Shown piece by piece: positions 1-6,220 of a stretch of DNA of 20,384 nucleotides. The notes beneath the pieces are model-generated. The model made no database searches, was not told the origin of the DNA, and saw only the letters and a program-made list of their open reading frames with translations. This DNA comes from an uncultured Clostridia bacterium (GTDB lineage Bacteria > Bacillota > Clostridia > Oscillospirales > CAG-272). The translations under genes and the position numbers were made by a program. Position 1 is the first letter of the stretch. Every line of letters begins with the position of its first letter. The DNA lies in the NCBI GenBank assembly GCA_945949385.1, contig CAMFEL010000017.1:1-20384 (forward strand). The letters are read 5' to 3'.

Positions 1-2
1 CT

Positions 3-98
3 TCCGCCGCCGCGTCCATTACCACATCCCGCTACGGCGCCATTGCGATCATGCCGCGGCGCGAAGAGATCGAGGCGCTGATAGCTGAGGGGCTTTAA
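3..98 (+). CDS. PfkB-family sugar kinase, C-terminal fragment
   Basis: Only the last 31 codons are in the window; the gene begins before position 1. The visible tail runs from SAAASITTSRYGA to EALIAEGL. An AAxSxTxxGA-like helix followed by a MPxREEIEALL ending is the usual C-terminus of ribokinase/fructokinase (PfkB) proteins, where it lies near the nucleotide site. Such kinases phosphorylate free sugars in the cytoplasm. The stop lies 21 bases before the LacI-type regulator, so the two are probably co-transcribed. Together with the downstream importer and GH32 enzyme this suggests a fructokinase, but the substrate cannot be read from the fragment. Family call is moderate because catalytic motifs are outside the window. 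Confidence 0.6.
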   Translation, partial: SAAASITTSRYGAIAIMPRREEIEALIAEGL

Positions 99-119
99 TG
101 CGAGCAGAGGGGACAGAAG

Positions 120-2141
120 ATGAAAGTAACTATCAATGACGTGGCAAGGGCGGCGGGCGTTTCCATTGCCACGGTGTCTCACACCATAAATAAAACACGG
201 TATGTAAGTCCTGAGCTTGCTGAACTTGTATACAAAGCCATCGAGGAGACCGGATACAAGGTAAAAACCGATACACATTCAAATGCCATGGTTCCCGGCA
301 AAAATTCCGTTGTTGCCTTTGTTGTGCCCAATGTTACATCTACCGTATACTCAAAGCTTGCCAGCGCTCTCAGCCGAATTATGCTTGAAAAGGGCTATAT
401 TCTGGCGGTATATGTGACCAACGACGATGAATCCACGGAGCGCAGTATTATTTCCGGGCTTATGACCAACAAGCGCATAGCGGGAATAATCCTTGCACCC
501 ATTTCCGACAAAAGCGCAAGCTACAAAAAGCTGTTCCGTTCCGTGCTTCCCGTTGTTTGTCTGTCCAGAGCGGTGGACGGCGATAACTGCGCCTGCATTA
601 CTTCGGAAAATACGGACGGAATGTACTCTGCCGCAAGGCACCTGATACGCTCGGGTCATGAGACCATCGGAATTATCCTTGACAGCGGTATGCAGAGTGC
701 CATGAAGGAGAGGCTTGAGGGTTACTGCCGCGCTCTGGAGGAGAAAAACATTCAGTATAATCAGAAGCTGGTGTTGCGCTCGGACATCAGTATGACCGAG
801 CGGGATTTTGCCGCGGCTTTTCATAACTGGTACGAGGTGAGCAGGCCGACTGCTGTGATCGCGGCGGGCAATCAGCTTACCCTTATGCTTATGCGTGCGC
901 TTAATAATCTGGGTATTGAATGTCCCAGGGATCTGTCCGTTATAGGCTTCGGCGACGAGCAGTGGTGTTCGCTTGTGACGCCGCCGCTTACGGTGCTTGA
1001 GCAGGATACGGACAGGCTTGCAGCCCTTGCCGCAGAGGAGCTTTTTCGGGAGATCGGAGGCGAGGAGCCTGAGTACGGCAGAAAAGACGTACCTATCAGG
1101 CTTAATATCAGGCGTTCTACCATGATGATAGGAAAAGGCCCCTTCGGAGAGCAGGCGCATCTGCCCTCCGAGATAGTTCTGTCCTCCGAGGAGAAGCGAG
1201 TGCTGCGTGCCGGCAATTTCAAGGTGGGCATATCCTTCCATTACAGCGGCAACGCATGGACTCATCTGCATGAAACCGCCATCAGAAACACTCTCGAAAA
1301 CTTCGGGGTAACGGTGATTTCCGTGTCGGACGCTCATTTCGACCCGTCGCTTCAGTTGACCCAGCTTGAGGCTCTGGCTATGCAGAAGCCGGATCTGATT
1401 ATTGCTATCCCCGTGGACGACAATGTGACCTCCGACAAATTCCGCAAGCTTTCCCGCAACACAAAGCTCGTTTTTATGAGCAATGTGCCCCAAGGACTGC
1501 GGGCGTCGGAATACTGCACCTGCGTTTCCGTAAACGAAAGCGAAAACGGCGCTGCCATAGGAAACATTATGGGAGAATATTTTGTCGGCAGGAGAAATGT
1601 CAAGGCGGGCTTTATTATGCACGGCGTGCCTTTTTACGGTACTCATCTCAGAGATATGTCCGCAAAGCGTGAGATCACGGAGCGCTACGGCAACATTCAG
1701 ATCGCCGCCGTGGGGAAATTCACTACCTTTGAAAGCGCTTACGGAGAGTGCATGACCATGATGACGGAGCATCCCGATATTGAAGCGCTGTACGTGTCAT
1801 GGGACAGACCTGCCCTGGAGGTAATACGGGCGCTGAAGGATATGGGGCGCGAGGATGTTGCGCTTTTCACCACCGACCTTGATTTGGAAATAGGAAAGTA
1901 TCTGGGCGCCGGGCAGATCGTAAAAGGAATCAGCAGTCAGAGACCGTATGAGCAGGGTGTTGCCGTGGCAATGGCTGCCGCAAAGGCTTTGGTGGGCGGG
2001 GAGTGCTTTAAGTATGTGGCTCTCGGCCCGTACGGCGTAAAGAGGGAGAACCTTCTGCGTGCATGGAAAGATATTATGCACGAGGAAGCTCCGCTGCCTA
2101 TTGAGAGGGCAATGAACAGCTCTGACCCGCTTGTTTTATAA
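120..2141 (+). CDS. LacI-family transcriptional regulator with two tandem sugar-binding domains
   Basis: The 673-residue product is about twice the usual 330-350 of the family. Residues 1-50 are a LacI helix-turn-helix (TINDVARAAGVSIATVSHTI, then a YKAIEETGYK recognition/hinge region). Residues about 63-335 form a normal LacI ligand-binding domain (AGIILAP, DLSVIGFGDE, TPPLTVLEQD). Residues about 366-650 form a second periplasmic-binding-like domain resembling ribose-type ABC binding proteins. It contains QKPDLIIAIPVD, closely parallel to QKFDVVFVIPVD in the lipoprotein encoded next. There is no signal peptide, so it acts in the cytoplasm. The start has AGAGGGGA six bases upstream. It probably represses the importer promoter through the TTTACGTAAA sites and is relieved or modulated by one or two ligands. 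Family call is firm; ligand and mode are inferred. Confidence 0.93.
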   Translation: MKVTINDVARAAGVSIATVSHTINKTRYVSPELAELVYKAIEETGYKVKTDTHSNAMVPGKNSVVAFVVPNVTSTVYSKLASALSRIMLEKGYILAVYVTNDDESTERSIISGLMTNKRIAGIILAPISDKSASYKKLFRSVLPVVCLSRAVDGDNCACITSENTDGMYSAARHLIRSGHETIGIILDSGMQSAMKERLEGYCRALEEKNIQYNQKLVLRSDISMTERDFAAAFHNWYEVSRPTAVIAAGNQLTLMLMRALNNLGIECPRDLSVIGFGDEQWCSLVTPPLTVLEQDTDRLAALAAEELFREIGGEEPEYGRKDVPIRLNIRRSTMMIGKGPFGEQAHLPSEIVLSSEEKRVLRAGNFKVGISFHYSGNAWTHLHETAIRNTLENFGVTVISVSDAHFDPSLQLTQLEALAMQKPDLIIAIPVDDNVTSDKFRKLSRNTKLVFMSNVPQGLRASEYCTCVSVNESENGAAIGNIMGEYFVGRRNVKAGFIMHGVPFYGTHLRDMSAKREITERYGNIQIAAVGKFTTFESAYGECMTMMTEHPDIEALYVSWDRPALEVIRALKDMGREDVALFTTDLDLEIGKYLGAGQIVKGISSQRPYEQGVAVAMAAAKALVGGECFKYVALGPYGVKRENLLRAWKDIMHEEAPLPIERAMNSSDPLVL

Positions 2142-2176
2142 TTTTTGATTTTCGTATGCGCTGTTTCTGTAATTTT

Positions 2177-2197
2177 CCCGAAAAAAATATTTTCGGG
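2177..2197 (+). other. AT-rich hairpin after regulator stop
   Basis: CCCGAAAA (2177-2184) pairs with TTTTCGGG (2190-2197) across a five-base loop, 36 bases after the regulator stop. No T-tract follows, so it is a poor intrinsic terminator by itself. It may protect the 3' end of the regulator message. The rest of the 2142-2594 gap is described in the entries that follow. Confidence 0.45.
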
Positions 2198-2253
2198 TGA
2201 GGCGCCGAGAAAAGAAAAACGAAATTTTATATGTCGAAACAGTGAATGTTTTC

Positions 2254-2291
2254 AATAAATGCCGAAATTTACGTAAATTTCGGCATTTATT
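2254..2291 (+). terminator. 38-bp perfect palindrome: terminator-like stem containing operator O1
   Basis: Every base from 2254 to 2291 pairs with its mirror about the 2272/2273 axis. The inner RNA stem GCCGAAATTT/AAATTTCGGC closes on an ACGT loop and is followed by the T-rich TTTATTTTGCTTT, which fits an intrinsic terminator for the kinase-regulator transcript. The axis is also the centre of TTTACGTAAA (2268-2277), the same 10-mer that overlaps the importer promoter. One element may therefore end the upstream message and bind the regulator as duplex DNA. The palindrome is directly visible; both functions are inferred. Confidence 0.75.
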
Positions 2292-2365
2292 TTGCTTTAT
2301 GATGTCAAAATGCATATATATCAAGACAAAGTATTTGTAATTTTGTCGATTTTGCTTTGAGGGTG

Positions 2366-2394
2366 TTGACAAATCGGTTTGTCTTATGTATAAT
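2366..2394 (+). promoter_or_regulatory. Consensus sigma-A promoter of the importer operon
   Basis: TTGACA (2366-2371) and TATAAT (2389-2394) are separated by exactly 17 bases, so both hexamers and the spacer match the vegetative consensus. The expected start is near 2401, inside operator O2, about 194 bases before the binding-protein gene. A promoter this strong would need repression, which fits the overlapping palindrome. Confidence 0.9.
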
Positions 2395-2403
2395 TTACGT
2401 AAA
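2394..2403. promoter_or_regulatory. Operator O2 (TTTACGTAAA) overlapping -10 and start site
   Basis: A perfect 10-bp palindrome with a central CG, as LacI-family sites have, embedded in AATTTACGTAAAC. It begins at the last base of the -10 hexamer and covers the predicted start, so bound protein would block RNA polymerase. Its centre (2398.5) is 126 bp from that of O1 and 73 bp from that of O3. Confidence 0.75.
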
Positions 2404-2466
2404 CCAAGGGGTTCGAACAACGAGAGGATCGTCGGACGAAAAAGAAAACTCCGTCAAATGCCGGAA

Positions 2467-2476
2467 TTTACGTAAA
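2467..2476. promoter_or_regulatory. Operator O3 (TTTACGTAAA) in the leader
   Basis: A third exact TTTACGTAAA, again within AATTTACGTAAAC, about 70 bases downstream of the predicted start. It could act as a roadblock or as a looping partner for O2. A degenerate half-copy, TTATGTAAAC, follows at 2481-2490. Confidence 0.7.
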
Positions 2477-2483
2477 CAAGTTA

Positions 2484-2497
2484 TGTAAACGATGCGA
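2484..2497. promoter_or_regulatory. Possible degenerate cre (CcpA) site
   Basis: TGTAAACGATGCGA matches the catabolite-response consensus TGWNANCGNTNWCA except at two positions near its 3' end. Catabolite control of a sugar importer would be expected. The match is imperfect, and the same bases could be a decayed half-site of the local regulator. Confidence 0.25.
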
Positions 2498-2594
2498 AGC
2501 GGTTTGAAACGGAGCGGACTTTCGGGACGCGGTTCCCGTCGGTCGGTATCCCGGGCAGATCAGTTAAAAAATTTTTATTTCGGAGGAAAAGAAA

Positions 2595-3572
2595 ATGAAA
2601 GCAAAAAGACTCATCGCGCTTCTTCTCTGTGCAGTTATGACCGTTATGGCGCTGGCTTCCTGCGCAGCAGGCGGAGAGGACGGCAAAAAGGACGACGGCA
2701 AGGACAGCGATACTTACAGCTTCGCATTCCTTGCAAACACCCAGAACAACACGTTCCAGTCCACCATGAACGACACCTTCAAGAAGCTTGCCGACGAAAA
2801 GGGTTATGACTACGTTTGCTATGACCCCGACTACGATCTGAACAAGCAGCTCAGCCAGATGTCCGACGCGGCAACCCAGAAGTTCGACGTTGTATTCGTA
2901 ATTCCCGTTGACTCCGCAGGTATCCGCTCCGGTCTTCAGGAGCTGAAGGACTCCGGCGCGATCGTTATCAACGTTGATACCGCTGTTATCGACGAGGACC
3001 GCGACCTTGTAAGCACTCTCGTTGCTACTAACGCTTACATGGCAGGCGAGCTCGTAGGTCAGCAGATGGCTAAGGATTATCCCGACGGCGCGAAGATCGC
3101 TGTCCTTGACTTCCCCGAGAACGAAAGCTGCGTTGACCGTGTAAACGGCTTCCTCGCAGGTCTCGGCGACAGCAAGGACAAGTTTGAAATCGTTGCTCAG
3201 CAGGACGGTAAGGCAGCGCTTGACGCTTCCATGACTCTGGCTGAGGATATTATCCAGGCTAATCCCGATCTGGAAGCATTCTTCTGCATCAACGACCCCT
3301 CTGCTCTGGGCGCAGCTTCCGCTGTTAAGTCCGCCAACAAGAAGGGCGACATCGGCGTATACTCCATCGACGCTTCTCCCGACGGCAAACAGGCTCTCGT
3401 AGACGGCGACTTTACCTGCGTTGCAGCTCAGGTTCCGATCCAGATCTCCGAAAAGGCATTTGAGCTTTCTCTCGACCTTCTCAACGGCGGTTCCGTTGAG
3501 GCTGAGTACTACCTTGACTCCATGCTTATCACGCTTGATATGGCAAAAGAGACTCTGAACGATTGGCAGTAA
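2595..3572 (+). CDS. Sugar ABC transporter substrate-binding lipoprotein (ribose-type, CUT2)
   Basis: This is the extracellular receptor of the importer. The N-terminus is a lipoprotein signal: basic MKAKR, a hydrophobic core, and lipobox LASC with Cys23 as the predicted lipidated residue. A Gly/Asp/Lys-rich linker follows (about 25-39). The mature part is a Peripla_BP_4/RbsB-like fold: YSFAFLANTQNNTFQS, QKFDVVFVIPVDSAG, and GDIGVYSIDASPDG with ALVDGDFTCVAAQ near the end. Length (325) is normal. GGAGG lies close upstream of the ATG. It is first in the operon, with a hairpin separating it from the ATPase gene, so its message is probably the most abundant. It strikingly parallels the second domain of the LacI-type regulator. 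The ligand is not readable; a fructose-containing sugar is inferred from the GH32 gene. Confidence 0.93.
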   Translation: MKAKRLIALLLCAVMTVMALASCAAGGEDGKKDDGKDSDTYSFAFLANTQNNTFQSTMNDTFKKLADEKGYDYVCYDPDYDLNKQLSQMSDAATQKFDVVFVIPVDSAGIRSGLQELKDSGAIVINVDTAVIDEDRDLVSTLVATNAYMAGELVGQQMAKDYPDGAKIAVLDFPENESCVDRVNGFLAGLGDSKDKFEIVAQQDGKAALDASMTLAEDIIQANPDLEAFFCINDPSALGAASAVKSANKKGDIGVYSIDASPDGKQALVDGDFTCVAAQVPIQISEKAFELSLDLLNGGSVEAEYYLDSMLITLDMAKETLNDWQ

Positions 3573-3589
3573 TCTGAATTTGAAATGAT

Positions 3590-3610
3590 GAGGGCGGCTT
3601 TGCCGCCCTC
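3590..3610 (+). other. Intercistronic hairpin between receptor and ATPase genes
   Basis: GAGGGCGGC (3590-3598) and GCCGCCCTC (3602-3610) form a perfect nine-pair stem with a TTT loop, 17 bases after the receptor stop. No T-tract follows, so full termination is unlikely. Such stems in binding-protein operons commonly protect the upstream message or cause partial termination, raising receptor over membrane components. That role is inferred here. Confidence 0.7.
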
Positions 3611-3648
3611 AATCACTCAATCAATTATAAAATAAGGAGGTAAAAGTT

Positions 3649-5151
3649 GTGGGTGACGTCATACTCAGGATGGAAAACATTGACAAGGTGTTCGGCTCCG
3701 CTTACGCGCTTCGCAATATAAATTTCGAGCTGGAACTCGGAGAAGTCCACGCGCTTCTCGGCGAGAACGGCGCCGGCAAATCCACACTTATTAAGATCCT
3801 CGGCGGTATATATCAACCTAACGGCGGCAGGATACTGATAAACGGCACCGAAGTAAAAATGACGGACATTGGCGAGGCAAGAGCACACGGTATCGGCATC
3901 ATACATCAGGAGATCGTGCTTGTTCCTTATCTTACGGTTGCCGAAAACATTTTTCTCGGACGTGAACCGAAAACGAAACTCGGCTTAGTTGACAAAAAGA
4001 AAATGAACGCCGAGGCCTCCCGCATGGTCAGCGGACTGGGACTTGATATTGATGTGACGACGGTGCTTGAAAACCTTACCATTGCTCAGCAGCAGATGGT
4101 GGAGATAGTTAAGGCAAGTTCCTTTAACGTAAAAATACTGGTAATGGACGAGCCGACTTCGTCTCTTTCCGATGAGGAGGTTGAAAAGCTTTTCGATACT
4201 ATTGAAAGGCTGAAGAACGACGGAGTAAGCATAATTTATATCTCCCACAGAATGGAAGAGCTGTTCCGCATTTCCGACCGCGTAACGGTAATCCGTGACG
4301 GTACGTATGTGGGAACAAAAATAACGAAAGAAACCAACGCCGGAGAGCTTGTGGCCATGATGGTGGGCAGAACGCTCGAAAGCTTCTATACAAGAACATA
4401 CAACGAGCCCGGAGAGGCTGTCCTTGAGGTAAAGAATCTTTGCAGGGAAGGCGTATTCAAGGATGTTTCCTTTGCTGTGCACGCCGGAGAGATACTGGGA
4501 TTTTCCGGACTTGTGGGCTCCGGACGCAGCGAGATAATGACCGCCATATTCGGTGCCGATGAATACGACAGCGGAGAAATATATCTTAACGGCAAAAAAA
4601 TTAAAAACAAAAATCCCATGCAGGCAATAGACCGGGGCATCTCCCTTGTGCCCGAGGACAGAAAAAAACAGGGTCTGGTGTTGGTAAATTCCTGCAGCTT
4701 CAATATGGTGCTTTCGTCACTGAAATACGTGATGAACGGCATACTTAAAAGCAAGAAAAAGATTTCGAAATTATACGGCGAGTACGGCGAAAAGATGCGC
4801 ATAAAGGCGGCGTCTCCCGAAATCGAGGTAGGCAGCCTTTCCGGCGGTAACCAGCAAAAAGTCGTGCTGGGAAAATGGCTTGCCACAAGACCCCGCGTGC
4901 TTATCCTTGACGAGCCGACCAGAGGCGTCGACGTGGGCGCAAAGCAGGAGATATACACGATTATAAACGACCTTGCAAAAGAGGGTCTGGCAATTATAAT
5001 GGTGTCCTCCGAGCTGCCGGAAATAATCAATATGTGCGACAGAGTTTGCGTCGTGCATAACGGAAATATCGCCGCGTGCCTTGAGCACGGCGAGCTGACA
5101 CAGGAAATCATTATGCACTATGCAACAGGAGGAGAAGGCAATGAAGGCTAA
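3649..5151 (+). CDS. Sugar ABC transporter ATP-binding protein, double-domain (RbsA-like, CUT2)
   Basis: The 500-residue protein has two fused nucleotide-binding domains, as in RbsA/XylG/MglA, and powers the importer at the inner face of the membrane. The first half has Walker A GENGAGKST (38-46), a Q-loop near IIHQE and Walker B ILVMDEPTSSL. The second half has the degenerate Walker A GLVGSGRSE usual for the family, signature LSGGNQQK and Walker B VLILDEPTRGVD. The start is GTG at 3649: AAGGAGG (3634-3640) is eight bases upstream, and the translation gives the expected family N-terminus (ILRMENIDKVFG). It overlaps the permease start by 11 bases, implying coupled translation. ATPase assignment is firm; sugar specificity is not determined by this subunit. 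Confidence 0.95.
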   Translation: MGDVILRMENIDKVFGSAYALRNINFELELGEVHALLGENGAGKSTLIKILGGIYQPNGGRILINGTEVKMTDIGEARAHGIGIIHQEIVLVPYLTVAENIFLGREPKTKLGLVDKKKMNAEASRMVSGLGLDIDVTTVLENLTIAQQQMVEIVKASSFNVKILVMDEPTSSLSDEEVEKLFDTIERLKNDGVSIIYISHRMEELFRISDRVTVIRDGTYVGTKITKETNAGELVAMMVGRTLESFYTRTYNEPGEAVLEVKNLCREGVFKDVSFAVHAGEILGFSGLVGSGRSEIMTAIFGADEYDSGEIYLNGKKIKNKNPMQAIDRGISLVPEDRKKQGLVLVNSCSFNMVLSSLKYVMNGILKSKKKISKLYGEYGEKMRIKAASPEIEVGSLSGGNQQKVVLGKWLATRPRVLILDEPTRGVDVGAKQEIYTIINDLAKEGLAIIMVSSELPEIINMCDRVCVVHNGNIAACLEHGELTQEIIMHYATGGEGNEG

Positions 5152-6181
5152 AACTTCTACCGGGAAAAAGAATATTCTGCTGAACAACCCCGTAGTAAAC
5201 GTGGTGCGCTCCAATATCGGTATCATATGCGTGCTTCTGATTATCGGAGTGCTGCTGTCGTTTCTCAGCGACAAATTTCTGACATCAAGCAACCTTATAT
5301 CCGTAATGCGTCAGATTTCCATCAATGTATATATAGCACTCGGTATGACGCTGGTCATCATCCTGGGCGGAATCGACCTCTCCGTGGGCGCAATAGTCGC
5401 TCTTTCCGGAACGGTCACTGTGGGACTTATAGTTAATTCCGGTCTGCCTATCGGAGCTGCCATTGCCATCGGTCTGCTTATCGGCGTTGTTTGCGGATTT
5501 ATCAGCGGCACCATGGTGGCAGAGTTCAAGCTGCCCGCCTTTATCGTGACAATGGCGATGATGAATATTGCCCGCGGCGCCGCAAACGTTTACTCCGGCG
5601 GACGTAGTACGAGAATCACCGACGAATTCTTCTCTTCAATCGGCTCCGGATACCTTTTCAAGGTAATACCGCTGCCCGTTGTATATATGGTGGTGCTGAT
5701 CGTTGTATTCACCGTAATTCTCAACAAAACAAAATTCGGTACATACATTTACGCCATCGGCGGCAACCGCGAAAGCGCACGTCTCTCCGGCGTGCCGATA
5801 AAGAAGGTGGAGATCGCCGTATTTACGATCATCGGTCTTCTCTCCGCTTTCGCAGGTCTGGTGCTGTCCTCCCGTATGTATTCCGGTCAGCCTTCCGTGG
5901 GCGACGGCTACGAGCTTGACGCTATCGCGGCCTGCGTGCTGGGCGGCGTGTCCATGTCAGGCGGTAAGGGACGTATCAGCGGTACGGTCTTCGGCGCAAT
6001 GGTCATAGGCTTTATCTCCAACGGACTGAACCTTATGAACGTCAACTCCTTCTGGCAGCTTGTTGTTAAGGGTATTATCATACTCATCGCGGTCGTTATC
6101 GACTCTCAGAAGAATCCCGACAGCCCCATCAGCAAGATGATAGGTAAATTCAAGAGATCGTCTGCAAAAAAAGCGGCGTGA
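5141..6181 (+). CDS. Sugar ABC transporter permease (RbsC-like, CUT2)
   Basis: A 346-residue, very hydrophobic membrane protein of the BPD_transp_2 family, the channel of the importer. After a short basic cytoplasmic tail (MKAKTSTGKKN) come about ten predicted membrane segments. Diagnostic family stretches are ALGMTLVIILGGIDLSVGA, AIGGNRESARLSGVPI (the cytoplasmic loop contacting the ATPase) and CVLGGVSMSGGKG. ATG 5141 is preferred over the in-frame ATG at 5120 because AGGAGG (5128-5133) sits seven bases before 5141; the earlier start would place that site inside the gene. The 11-base overlap with the ATPase gene supports coupling. One permease gene implies a homodimer, normal for this class. 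Confidence 0.94.
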   Translation: MKAKTSTGKKNILLNNPVVNVVRSNIGIICVLLIIGVLLSFLSDKFLTSSNLISVMRQISINVYIALGMTLVIILGGIDLSVGAIVALSGTVTVGLIVNSGLPIGAAIAIGLLIGVVCGFISGTMVAEFKLPAFIVTMAMMNIARGAANVYSGGRSTRITDEFFSSIGSGYLFKVIPLPVVYMVVLIVVFTVILNKTKFGTYIYAIGGNRESARLSGVPIKKVEIAVFTIIGLLSAFAGLVLSSRMYSGQPSVGDGYELDAIAACVLGGVSMSGGKGRISGTVFGAMVIGFISNGLNLMNVNSFWQLVVKGIIILIAVVIDSQKNPDSPISKMIGKFKRSSAKKAA

Positions 6182-6220
6182 CATAACAGACATAAAGAAA
6201 CCTGAAAGGCAGGAACAATA

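Larger units (their letters stand above)
2401..2594 (+). other. Long 5' leader of the importer operon
   Basis: About 194 bases separate the predicted start from the binding-protein ATG. The leader holds O3, the cre-like site and a GC-rich stretch at about 2518-2555 in which CGGGA (2523-2527) can pair with TCCCG (2534-2538) or with a second TCCCG farther on. An A/T run and the strong site CGGAGGAAAA (2581-2590) follow. No known riboswitch was recognised and no convincing small ORF was seen. Confidence 0.4.

Noticed and set aside
351..1772. 473-codon open frame antisense to the LacI-type regulator
   Set aside because: It has no ribosome site or family resemblance and lies wholly opposite a gene with clear domains; codon bias of the + strand gene explains the open frame.
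2492..2809. 105-codon + frame overlapping the leader and start of the receptor gene
   Set aside because: No ribosome site, Arg/Ser-rich product, and most of it overlaps the receptor in another frame.
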